NCBI GenBank assembly: GCA_051453625.1
Contig: JBOZIK010000001.1
Span: 52,570,406-52,608,213 of the forward strand
DNA length: 37,808 bases
Direction: 5' to 3'
Origin: Welwitschia mirabilis
Taxonomy: Eukaryota; Gnetophyta; Gnetopsida; Welwitschiales
Made by a program: the position numbers and the translations under genes. Positions 10,306 to 20,299 of this stretch are shown in pieces (within the stretch, counting starts at the first letter, position 1; each line of letters begins with the position of its first letter). The notes under the pieces were generated by a model. The model did not search any database. It had not been told where the DNA came from and was given only the letters and a program-made list of their open reading frames with translations.

Positions 10306-11500
10306 TTAATAAGTAATTATGCTAGATAAGAAATTAGCGATTGAAGAAAATGAAAAAGTAATGATATAAAGTTTACCAAAAATATTTTTAAGATAATGTG
10401 AGTTTATTAGCTCTTTATCTTTAATATTATTAAGACTCACTAGTTTGTATGTCCCTTTGTCATATTTCTTTAATATGATAAAAGTTTCCAACCAATCTGA
10501 TGATGATTTTGAATTTTTTTTGGTTAAATTTATTTTTAAGACTAAATCACCAGCATTGAATTTTCTATTTTGAACATGCTTATTGTAGGTCTTACTTAAG
10601 CACTTTTGGTAAGTTTGATTTATGTTTAAAGCCTTAGATCATTTTTATCTAATAACTATAATCTCTGCTCATTTTGCTGCTTTTTTAGGTCATCTATTTG
10701 CAAACTTTTTATTAATGTATTAAAGATTATAATTTAAACTTCAGTTGGTAAGATTATTTTTGATCCATAGATTATTTCCAATGGGATGGAACTTCTTGCT
10801 ATTTTGATTGTTGTATAATCAGCCCATAAACCATAAATTACTTTCTCATGGCAACTTTGTTTATTTGATTCTACTAATTTCTTTAATTCATTAGTAATAA
10901 CCTTATTTGTTATTTTAGCTTAACCATTTGCTCGATGTTACCGAGGAGACGAAAATGAGTTCTTTATATTAATTTTTTCTAAAACCACATAGTTTAAAAG
11001 ATTTGAATTGTGGAACATTATTTGTAATCAAGTATATGAGATCCCAAATCATGAAATGAGATTTTCCAAAATGAAAACTTGTCTTATTGTTGTCTTTTGT
11101 AAAGAAACCACTTCTATGCATTTTGAAGAATGTCCAATTGTGGTTAATATGAACCAATGTGACTTAGATCATGGTGGATTAATTAGCCTAATAATATCTA
11201 ATTCCCATTTTTTAAAGATGCATAATTATTTAATAGGATAAAGTTTATTTAATGGTTAATGAAGTATTGACGCAGATATTTGACATTTGTAATAGTTTTT
11301 AACGTAATTGATGCTATCTTTTTTACAGAGGTTTTCAATAGTTTTTAATGCAAATATTAAATTATGTGCAATGCTAAAGATCTTGTCCCCTAGTGTATTC
11401 TACACATTTCAGAGTAAGCTTCCTTTAATATTGTTAATGATTCTCTTAACTTCAAAAATTGTAGCAAGATATTATCAAATGATCTTTTGAAACATTGGTT
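10306..11500 (-). pseudogene. Tat-lineage integrase, broken
   Basis: A degraded zinc-binding end lies near 11250-11340 (CKKDSINYVKNYYKCQ). The core follows: FKKWELDIIRLINPP with the first catalytic Asp, then MFHNSNLLNYVV where the usual DNG is HNS, so the second Asp is lost. Next is a RANG.AKITNKVI segment where the expected Glu is Lys, and then WHEKVIYGLWADYTT-like residues with one changed position. The C-terminal part is NRKFNAGDLVLK and, in frame 10306-10491, KKYDKGTYKLVSLNNIKDKE followed by LINSHYLKNIF, a typical gypsy integrase tail. Two of three catalytic residues are gone, so it is inactive. It would have inserted the element's DNA. Confidence 0.8.
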
Positions 11501-11802
11501 TATTATTAGATAAAATCTTATTACTTTTTCTCAAAAACTCTTTTGTTAGGAGGTTGTTATTTCACGGGGAGATTTTGATCTTTTAATAATCAATCATATC
11601 ATTATGTATTTATCTAGCTAGATCATATTTTTTATTATTTTTGAAGTTTCATCCTAGACAACTTCTAATGCATTCTAAGTTTGTTTCTCTTTTGAGTAAC
11701 TTCTATCTATTTCCTCTCTCTTGATAATATTTTTCATATTAAAATCGTTGATATAATAGTTTCCTAAGTTAGCCAAGTATCTATAGTTTTGTTGCTTTCT
11801 CT

Positions 11803-12060
11803 TTACATTGTATGAATTTCACAATTTTCAAGTTGAAATAGCATCTTCTTTACTTCTTCTAAATATTGTTGAAGTATTTCATATTTACAATTAGATGTAC
11901 TAGTTATTTGGTTTATAACTAATTGGAAATCTCTAATCACTTTTAGATTGTACATACCCGATTCTAGAGCTATGCTCAATTGTTTTGATAGTGTTTTGTA
12001 TTCTTCCATATTATTAGTGCATGAGAAGTTGAATTTAAATCATAGTAGTAAACAATATTG
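11803..12060 (-). pseudogene. Second RNase H (archaeal type), Tat hallmark
   Basis: The open frame 11803-12009 begins EEYKTLSKQLSIALESGMYN and continues LKVIRDFQLVINQI. This fits the plant archaeal-type RNase H signature (AEYEALixGLxxALexGxxxLxvxGDSxLVixQI). The catalytic Glu of the first motif and the Asp of RDFQLV (normally GDSQLV) are present. The first Asp motif upstream is degraded. A domain of this kind between the polymerase RNase H and integrase is diagnostic of the Tat lineage within plant Ty3/gypsy. Confidence 0.75.
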
Positions 12061-12184
12061 ATCATTGAAAAAGAACCCAAATCTAATGGATCCCCCATGT
12101 TGGTTATTAGCCCCATCAAAATACATATGTGTATTCTAATTTTGCTTGACTTCTCTCAAATGAATTTCTTCCTTAGGCAATTGG

Positions 12185-12743
12185 TCATCGATTACATTTT
12201 TTTTTGTAGGTTGTGATAAGTTGACTAGTTGTTTTACAATGCATTTCCTTTGATTGATTGTTGTGAATGAATTTCCAAATCAAATTCTGATAACAATGAT
12301 GCTCACTTCTAAGTATTGCACTCCTAATTGAGTATTCTAATAAATGCTTCAAAATGTTTTGGTCACTTATATCAACATTTTTAGTACCAACCATATAATG
12401 CTTAAACTTTTATAATGCAAATACTAGATTTAGAAAGGTTTTCTCAACATTTAAATAATTCTTTACATATTGATGTAATATTTGGCTCATATAGTATGTC
12501 AGCTAATCTTGATCATCCTGGTCTTATTGAAATATCATTGCACCTATGGCATGTTGAGTATGTGCTAAGTACAACTAGAATGGTTGATCCAATTTAGGAG
12601 TATTAAGGATTAGGGTTCTTATAAGATAATTTTATCCAATATGTGCTAGTATTTTTCATCCTAATTAAATGTTAAATTTTTTCTTAATAAATGCATAAAA
12701 GACTCACATTTTCCTACAAAGTTGCTATCAATTATCTACTTGA
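12185..12743 (-). pseudogene. Tat-lineage RNase H (first), badly decayed
   Basis: The stretch downstream of the RT thumb keeps only scattered RNase H residues. The clearest are SFMHLLRKNLTFN (tether, about 12680), the remnant of the polymerase-linked RNase H near 12450-12600, and LLSEFDLEIHSQQSIKGNAL (about 12240-12300), equivalent to the LSEFDIxYxxQKxIKGQA signature at its end. The open frame at 12185-12394 is partly in a shifted frame. It would remove the RNA strand during reverse transcription. Identification depends on position between RT and the second RNase H as well as on motifs. Confidence 0.65.
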
Positions 12744-13480
12744 TTATAGCCCACCTTGTAGTCCACTCAATTCTTTGAGATTTTTGGGAGGAGGCATTTG
12801 TATAATTGCCTTCACCTTTTTAGTATTAATTTTAGTACCACATTTGTATACTAGAAATTCCAACAATTTTCCAGATTGTACACTAAAGACACATAACCTT
12901 AGATTATATTTTTTAGTGATCTTAAACAAACTTTTGAGGTTTTTGGTGTTGATTTTATCATTCTGATTTTGCTACAGTATCATCAACATAACCTCCCATA
13001 GCTTTATGCATAAGATTATGTAATACGTATGTCATTGCTCTTTGGTTTATCACTCCAGCATTTTTTAATTCGAAGGGCATCATGACATAACAAAATAGTC
13101 CCTAAGAAGTAACGAATATCATCTTGTGTTGATCTTTAGTATCAATGAAAATTTAATTACAACCAGAATATCCATCCATGAAAGATAATAATTCATATCT
13201 TGCAATGTCACCTACTAGAATCTTAATTTGGAAGTGTATAATGATCTTTTAAGGTAACTTTGTTTAAATCATGAAAATCTATACATAAGCATATGCCTCC
13301 ATATTTTTTAAATATTACAACCATATTTTTGAATAATCTATAGGTCATATGAATCCTGCAGTGAGTAAACATTGGATTTGTTCTTTAACCCCCAAGTGTG
13401 ACCTTTGGGTTGAGCATCCTAACTTTTTGTTCTATAGCAGTGGCATTTAGGTTAGGGACTATGTTATGCATTACTATTCG
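12744..13480 (-). pseudogene. Tat-lineage reverse transcriptase, broken
   Basis: Read right to left, the fragments match the gypsy RT in order. DMLGINKRIV-type linker residues and NLNATAIEQKVRMLNPK come first (about 13400-13500), then GGICLCIDFHDLNKVTLKDH (about 13250-13310) and LLSFMDGYSGCN (about 13150-13200). MPFELKNAGVINQRAMTYVL follows, and YVDD, the polymerase active site, is intact at 12979-12990. The thumb lies in the open frame 12744-12929 (KVKAIIQMPPPKNLKELSGL). Stops and one or more frameshifts separate these blocks. RT would copy the element's RNA into DNA. Confidence 0.85.
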
Positions 13481-13621
13481 TTTATTGATTCCTAGCATAT
13501 CCTTATAATGTCATGTGACAGATTCTTTATTTTGGATTTTCTTTAAACTCTTTATAAACTTTGGTTAATTTTCAAGATTTTCTTTTAATCATTTGGGTGT
13601 ACCTTGTAATCATAACTTGGT

Positions 13622-13671
13622 ACTTCTCTATTACAAGATAAAGATGACTTCTCTATTACAAGATAAAGATG
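13622..13671 (-). repeat. Perfect 25-bp tandem duplication
   Basis: Two identical adjacent 25-base copies (13622-13646 and 13647-13671, starting ACTTCTCTATTAC). They lie in the linker between protease and RT of the Tat element. As 25 is not a multiple of three, the duplication shifts the frame. Being identical, it is recent compared with the rest of the element. Confidence 0.9.
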
Positions 13672-14404
13672 ATTTTGTTTGATTTTTCTTGAGTTCTTTA
13701 TAAACCTCACCTTCATTTTTCACTTATATTGTGTTCTCATACATTTGTAAATTTAAATTGAAATTTGATTTAAAGGGGCTTATTGATATTTCATTAATTA
13801 CTTGTGAAAATATCCCTATGTTCTTTGAGATTGGCTCCACAAATTGTCACTTTTTGATATTACTTAAACATTAGAAAAGGAAGAATATTATTTCCTTAAT
13901 AAGCCATTAAAACAATAATTAGTAAATGACCATTATTTCTCTAAATTATTGGAATAATAAATTATTAAATGGCCATTATTCTTTTAAGTTATTAAAATGA
14001 CAAATATGACCATTTTTTCTTTTATTACTTCAATCAATTATTGTAAGTTAAGCTTTCAAGGAAATTTATGATATCCTAAACTAGTCACATTAGTACTTAT
14101 TATCTAGGTATCACATACTTATGACAATAAGGCAAAATAATCGCGGGACAAGTTTAAAGAGTATTAAAAAAAAGAGGAAAAGAAAAAGAAGGAGTTTTTC
14201 ATTTTCAAAAAAAGGTTTATTGCATGTGAATTCCTAATGTTCAACACTAGGATTTCTTTTTTTTTTTTTGTTTCTTGGTAAGGTAATTAGACAAAGAATT
14301 GAAAGTAGTAGCACAGAGACAAAGAAACTTAATAGGTAAATTTCGAAGTTTTGTTGTATTTGCATTATCATTTTTCAAACAAACAAATATTTGTAAAATT
14401 AATT

Positions 14405-14407
<3 letters not shown>

Positions 14408-14436
<29 letters not shown>

Positions 14437-14439
14437 TTT
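14408..14439 (+). repeat. (TTTA)n microsatellite
   Basis: About eight uninterrupted TTTA/ATTT units. It lies in the 14.1-16.6 kb segment that interrupts the Tat pol region and is not part of a coding domain. Confidence 0.9.
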
Positions 14440-14579
14440 GGTGATGTTCATAGGCTCATTGAGGCTATCATAGATTTAGCAAAGTAAGAGTGATGGTGGA
14501 GAACTTAAAAAATCACCGAAGTAAATTTCAACAATAGATCTTTCTTCAAAGGAAATGCTTACAAGAGTATTTTAGCTAG

Positions 14580-16098
14580 CATAAAAGATGTTTTTGGATG
14601 AAACAAGGTAAGATGAAATTAGGGTTTTGGGTGTTTCTACTGGCTTGAAACATTATGCATCACCAAAAAGACATTATAAAGGGAAAAATGTGTTCTTTGA
14701 AGCACAAAACATTTGGACTGCTTATAAATGTTTTGGGTCTGAGATTAAAGTAAAATGGTGAAGTATGTTCCCTTTTTTTGCCTCAAAATCAAAGTGTAGA
14801 AATCTTTTGAAAAGGGATTTTGATAACAAAGAGAGCTTGGAATTGTTGGAGGCGAAACCTAAAAGAGAAAAAGTAATTAATGACACATGTCTTTTATCAT
14901 TAGATTTCCTATTATAAAATCATTCTATTGTAAGGAAATTAGTGAGATGATTGAAACCCTTTAGAAATCACAAGGGAAATAAGCTTCATTTGGAATGGAA
15001 GGCCTGTTTTGCTGTCTATAGATGGCCTTCAAAGTTTATTTGAGAGCATAGAACTTCATCATGAAGACACAAAACTAAGTCAGAGGGCACATCTAAAAAT
15101 TAAGTTTCACTAAGATGAAACCGTATGAAAAAGTGATACTTTAAGAACCTTCGTGCTGAATCAAAAGTTAAAAGCAAAAAATACAGAGGAACTAAAACTT
15201 GTAGAGTATGATCACATGAGTTCTGCGTCAAAGAACACTGAAAACGTCATTGAGTATTCTTGGCGACAAGCTAAGTCTCTTATCAATTCAATTTCCCATC
15301 TATTAGATGTTATTTTTTCTATTTTTTCTTATAGAACCTAGCCATCCTCATTTTTGTAGAAATTAAAGAGCACTTGTGTAAGATAAAAGGGATTTCTAAA
15401 AGAGATATTAAAGGCATAGCAGATAAATTTATTTCCTAGTTATCTTGGTTGTATTTTTTTCTTTTTTGGTTTAATGTTCGATATTCATTTGACATTTTAA
15501 AATTATCTCTTGAAATAGAGTGGAACTTGAATAGTATTTTTGACCAAAAAAATCCTCACTTTTTTCTAGTTAGTGAAGCTAGGAATTAACTTCATGCAAA
15601 ACAGTTGCTTTGGGAGAGCCATTTGAAAGATCTAATCAGTGAAGGACTATGATTCAGTTTCTAGACTATTTAAAGACTTAATGACACAGTTCTTTTCCCC
15701 TTTTTGTTTGTACACAAAACTGAAAGGGAAAGGGTTTGAGAATGATGACCTTGGTTCAGAGATTGAAAAGTTGAATAATACTCTATGATTTAATTAATAA
15801 CAATCTCTTGTTGGTTGACAAAGTGATTATATTAGATGTTTTGCCAAAGTGTTTTGGTGAAGACAAAAACATGATTAAAGCAAAAGAAATGGCTAAAGAA
15901 ATGGAGTTTGATTAAAATGAATTGAAAAGTACATTGGACAAATAGGTCAATTTAACTAAAATTCTAGAATGTTGTATTTTAAAGTTGTAAGAAAGCTTGA
16001 ATGAGGCTGATTGTGGTCTAAGGAATGAGGGAAAGGTTCAAGAGGAAAATGTTACATTACATGAAGAAATGGAGATTTACAAGAAAAGGTGTACCTAA
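14580..16098 (+). pseudogene. Antisense decayed ORF inside the Tat element
   Basis: Several plus-strand frames stay open for long stretches with isolated stops. They are: about 14760-14910 (ASKSKCRNLLKRDFDNKESL); 14998-15341, with RPVLLSIDGLQSLFESIELH and YDHMSSASKNTENVIEYSW; and 15796-16098, whose only stops are single TAA/TAG codons before the final TAA (KAKEMAKEMEFD, then a Glu/Lys-rich segment likely to form a coiled coil). The pattern of an N-terminal domain followed by a coiled coil resembles ORFs of unknown function in plant retroelements (the 'putative plant transposon protein' type), but I only infer this from general character. It runs opposite to gag-pol and lies between PR and RT. 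It is either a nested insertion or an antisense extra ORF. A (TTTA)n tract lies just before it at 14408-14439. Confidence 0.45.
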
Positions 16099-16609
16099 AT
16101 ATTTTCAATACAAAACCTTACTACCCAGCTTAAATCCTTCTAAGGTTAAGCATATACTATTTATTAGAAGTAATTTCAATATTGATTATTAGTTTTTTTT
16201 TCCCTACTTTTCAAAGATATTTGAGGTTTTTTTTTTTAAATTATGGAATGCCAAGTGATAGGCATACTCTTTTTATTTTTTATTTTTGTGCTTGAACTAA
16301 TATGATGTAGTTTAACTACCAAGACTTTATTTACCTATCATGGCCATGGGTGCCTTATTTCTAATGCTTTTTGTTGTTTTATTCAACTGAACAGAGATTC
16401 CAGACTGTTTGGATCTAGATCCATTAATGGATTTACTTTGTTATGGTGACTTTTTGACAAGGTTGGACTTTATTTAAAGGTTTAAAATGAAATATTGAAA
16501 TTAATGGATATTTATTGTCATTGGTTCCAACTCATTATGCTAAATGCTATTTTCTAGTTGAAACGTTGGGTGCTGGATTAAGGGGCTACAAATGCCCCCT
16601 TATAAATGG

Positions 16610-16960
16610 GAATTTCAAAGTTGAAATAGTCATGAAATTTAAGAATTTAATGATTTATTGATATGACAGCCTTTGCATCACACATCCATGGTCTTCCTCG
16701 TAAAAAATTGAATGAGGTACTTTGTTTTACCACTTGAAATTCTGTACTTATCTTGATTGGACGTGTTTCCACATTTAATTGAATTATTCCTAAAGATGCT
16801 TTTTCATTGTCATCAAAGCCTCTAATTAGAATCTGTTTCTTCTGATTCATTTTATTTTCCAATTGGAGTGACTTAAGAAATCAAGAGCAATGATATTAAG
16901 TTTTGCTCCTTTTAATTTGAAATTTCCCTACTTGTGTTGTGATATAAGGAGGGTTCTTTA
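16610..16960 (-). pseudogene. Tat-lineage aspartic protease, inactive
   Basis: An open frame at 16647-16862 reads ILIRGFDDNEKASLGIIQLN, then FQVVKQSTSFNFLRGRPWM. This matches the C-terminal half of plant gypsy pepsin-like retroviral proteases (IRGFnxxxxxxLGxIxLxxxxG...FxVxxxxxSYNxLLGRPWxH). Upstream in another frame, about 16862-16918, KLKGAKLNIIALDFL corresponds to the active-site segment DxGAxxNI, but the Asp is missing, so the enzyme could not work even without the frameshift. The protease would have cut the Gag-Pol polyprotein. Confidence 0.75.
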
Positions 16961-17329
16961 TTTCTAGCTCTCTTGATATTTATGATGACCCTAAGTTTTT
17001 AAAAATGACATCTTGTTCATTTGATAAATTTGCCTCAACAATATGAATGTTATTTTGGTTTTCATTCTCTTCTAAATCCATTTGTTTTAATCCTTATTTA
17101 TAACTAGGGGATTTTAAAAATTATTTAAATGTTCCTTAGTTGATTGGATAGAACGATTTGTTGTGTTTTAAAAATAAACTATTATAGTCTCTGTTTATTT
17201 TACTCAATAACGCCCTGAATTTTGTGGGTTGACTTTACAACCATGATTGTGAAAGGTTGAGATTGGGGCATTAAAGCATTTGGAGGTGTATGTGAGGTAG
17301 ATGCTTTTAATGTGGGTTGTAGATTTTTA

Positions 17330-18687
17330 AAAATTTCTAATAGTTCATTTGTAGATGCTAAAGTAGTGTTAAGATTAATGTCACATTTATTTTCTAGGAT
17401 ATTTTACACTGTATGTCTCAAATTCCAACAATTGTCAGTATCATGGCCTTTGATTTAATGGAATCTGCAATATTGGTTTTTATTATACCATTTAGGCTTT
17501 GGTGCCTTAGGGTCATACTCTTGTGGTTTAGGAAGTTAAATTGTCCCTTTGACTAAGAGTGAGGCTAAAATTTGGGATAGTGGGGATTTAGCTTAATATA
17601 ACTTCCTTCTTTCTTATTTATCTTCATTAAAGGAAGAGTTAGCTGGATAATTTCTAAAATTGATATTGTTTTTAGATTTTCATTTTGATTTCTTTTCATA
17701 GAGTTGACTTTATCATTGTTTTTATATTTTAGTATTCCTTTTTCTTTACCCACAATTTCTATTCATTTTGCAAGCTCAAGAACTTAATGTTGGAAAACAT
17801 CAGGGATGCAAGATTTAGCAAACAACCCAACCATATCCTTATTTGAAATAGTATATTTTAGTTGTAAGGCTATCACTTTCCACCTTTGTGCATAGTTGGT
17901 AGTACTTCCATCTAGTTTTTGTCGCAAGTTGTTGAGATTTTCAAGGATATACAATGAGCTATATTGATTGCATACTATTTGACGAAGGCTTCAAACATTG
18001 CTTTAAGGCTACGAATTAATTATAAGGGAAGTTGATGATACCATTCAAGTGCATGCTTAGTAAGAGATTTGTAAAAGAGATGACAAGCTGTATTAGGGTC
18101 AATTCTATGGAGGTTCAATGTGTGTTTGAAATTCCTAACATGAATCTAAGGATCTTCTACACCTATAAATTTTTTTGAATTTAGGGATTTTGAAAGGTGC
18201 AAGTTGTTTAGCAAGAACTAATGGATGGATAGGTGTTTCCATGACATCTAGATCAGCACATAAATTGACTCATGCTAGTTATTCTTTTAGTGAATTAGCA
18301 GTTTTCAAGATGGACTAGGGTCATCATTTTTAGTATTTATCATTCCTTGATTCGATTTTTGAATAAGATGAGAAGAGTTTCTTATTAGTATGCCTCTTCA
18401 GTAATTTAGGTCATTTTAATAAAGTCAACTTAATTGTCTATACATTTCCCTTTCATGCTCATTGAAATCTTCATTGTTATCTTCTTCTCCTTTACTTTTT
18501 TTTTTCTCATTGTCATTTTTGTCATCTTCTTCTAGATTAAGTGCATATTTCCTTCCCTAACATCATGTAAATCCCATAATTGTAGGAGGGTTCTCCAATA
18601 ATCTCTGTTATGTTCTATCAAGTCATTTTCACAAAAGGAAATACTTCNNNNGGCTAAGAGTTTCTTATATTCCTCCTTAGATGACAT
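17330..18687 (-). pseudogene. gag: Tat-lineage gag, broken
   Basis: The probable start is ATG at 18687-18685, 55 bases after the PBS, reading MSSKEEYKKLLA before a 4-base gap (18648-18651). An acidic Glu/Lys/Asn segment follows (about 18470-18540). The capsid core then appears near 17880-18160 as RIDPNTACHLFYKSLTKHAL and EWYHQLP, matching the Retrotrans_gag pattern (LxGxAxxWYxxLP). Near 17420-17470 a zinc-knuckle-like motif, CRFHx(n)KGHDTDNC followed by WNLRH, is the form seen in plant gypsy gag. Stops interrupt all parts. Gag would form the virus-like particle and bind the RNA. Confident from motifs, though exact limits are approximate. Confidence 0.75.
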
Positions 18688-18742
18688 TTGACCATGAGTA
18701 TGCATGATTGATCATTTCTTGATTGGGGTAAGGCTACAATGT

Positions 18743-18762
18743 GGGTCCCACTAGATGTGCCA
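18743..18762 (-). promoter_or_regulatory. Tat-element primer binding site
   Basis: On the minus strand the sequence is TGGCACATCTAGTGGGACCC. It has the shape of the TGGCAC(G)CC..GTGGGACC sites found after the 5' LTR in some plant Tat-type elements, from memory of the family. It lies four bases from a potential LTR end (TG at 18767 on the plus strand, i.e. CA on the minus) and 55 bases before the gag ATG. I do not name the tRNA. Confidence 0.6.
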
Positions 18763-18823
18763 AAAGTGTTGCTACTATTTTTGTGCAATGTTTAGATTTT
18801 GTTAACTCACTTAAGGGACATAT

Positions 18824-19132
18824 TTGTTAATTTAGGATTTGAAAAATTTAAAGAAAATTGATTAAAAGTTTATCTTCAAATCTTATTTTAGAGGAAATCA
18901 ATTTGTATTTCCTATTTTGTAATTTGAANNNNNNNNNNNNNNNNNNNNNNNNNNNNNNNNNNNNNNNNNNNNNNNNNNNNNNNNNNNNNNNNNNNNNNNN
19001 NNNNNNNNNNNNNNNNNNNNNNNNNNNNTTGTTAATTTAGGATTTGAAATATTTAAAGAAAATTGATTAAAGTTTATCTTCAAATCTTATTTTAGAGGAA
19101 ATCAATTGGTATTTCCTATTTTGTAATTTGAA
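18824..19132 (+). repeat. Direct copy on both sides of a 100-N gap
   Basis: The 105 bases at 18824-18928 recur almost unchanged at 19029-19132, differing at only a few positions. They lie exactly on the two edges of a 100-base N run. This is the pattern of two overlapping contig ends joined with a standard-size gap, or of two alleles or copies, and need not be a real tandem duplication. Confidence 0.85.
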
Positions 19133-20049
19133 GATGAATTGAAACTATTTTCAAGAAATAATGGCTTTAAAGTATATAAATTAACAAAGGAAAAGTTCTA
19201 AAGCATTAAGACAAATTCTTGAAATTTTGATATCATGTAAGTCTAGGAATAAAATTTTTATATTTTGAATTTCAAATTCTAGTTTAATTATATAAAAATT
19301 ATAAACCAAAATTAGTGTTATGAAAAGCAATTTTCTAAACTTTTTATAAAGAAAGAAGGTAAATTAACAAAGAAAATGATTTGAAAACTAAATAGAATAA
19401 CATAAAAATTTAACAACATTTAAAGGAGTAAAATAAATACAAAATTTTTGGAACTTTCCTAACTATATGAACAAAAATAAATTGATGAAATTAAATTCTA
19501 AAAGTAATAGGATTAAGAACATATAGTTTTCAAACATAACAACATTCAGAGTAGAATAGATGGATACAATTTTCAAATTAGATAGTTTTTAGATCAAAAT
19601 AAGCTAAAATGAAAGAAATTTATTTTCAAAATAGAAAAAAAAACTTTCTTAATGAAGAAAAGATTTGATGCCTAACAATGAATGAAGAAGAAACATTGGA
19701 AATAAATTAAAAAAATAAAAATTACTTAATTAATAATAGCAAAGACTTACAATACTTTAGTTCAAGGAGTAAAGGAAGTTTAGACGAAAGTTTTTAAATA
19801 TGACTTAGACTTGAGAATGTTAATTTGACAACATTTCCTTTAGGCTTCTTTTCTTCTATTTCCCCACTTTTTCTTCTATCCTATGCTTTTGGATGAGTTT
19901 GAAGGGACATGAGAAAGTGGTTTTGAGAGGTAAGGGCTTTTTGGAGTTTTTTTGGGAAGGATTATATGGACTTTCCTTGCTAAATTGGTGGAATGAATTA
20001 TGGGGATGAATAAAGAATTTTAGCTGAACTAAGACTCTTTTCTTGATGT

Positions 20050-20290
20050 TTAGATCAGATCTAAATGATCCAAGTGATCCAAATGATTTGAATAATCTGA
20101 AAGTTTTGAATGATCTAAATATTCTAAAGTTTTGAAGATCGAAAAGTTCTAGAAACTTGCCTCTAGGTTTAGAAGATTATGAAGATTTATCTCTATGATC
20201 TGTATGTTCTAAAGGTTCTGAAAATTCGAATATCTAAATGATCTGAAGACTCATCTTCAGGACTCCAAAGATTTAAAGATTCTTGTAAGT
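20050..20290 (+). repeat. Degenerate short-period repeat (TGATCTAAA-like)
   Basis: Variants of a unit of about 9-13 bases, such as GATCTAAATGATCC, GATCCAAATGAT, GATCTAAATATTCT and GATCTGTATGTTCT, follow one another for about 240 bases with drifting spacing. It looks like an old minisatellite-like tract next to or within the Tat 5' LTR. Confidence 0.55.
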
Positions 20291-20299
20291 TTTGAAAAA

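Larger units (their letters stand above)
10306..18766 (-). mobile_element. Degenerate Ty3/gypsy retrotransposon, Tat lineage
   Basis: Reading the minus strand from right to left gives PBS (18743-18762), gag (start codon 18687-18685), protease, RT with YVDD, RNase H, a second RNase H and integrase ending near 10306. The order gag-PR-RT-RH-INT is Ty3/gypsy. A second, archaeal-type RNase H before integrase is the hallmark of the plant Tat lineage. Stops and frameshifts occur in every domain and several catalytic residues are lost, so it is dead. About 2.5 kb between PR and RT (roughly 14.1-16.6 kb) does not read as pol and carries an ORF on the opposite strand. No 3' LTR is seen left of 10306. 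Either that end is deleted or the LTRs have diverged beyond recognition by eye. Confidence 0.85.

Noticed and set aside
18824-19132. CRISPR-like or biological tandem repeat
   Set aside because: Only two copies, placed exactly at the edges of a 100-N gap, with no spacer array. Best explained by assembly.
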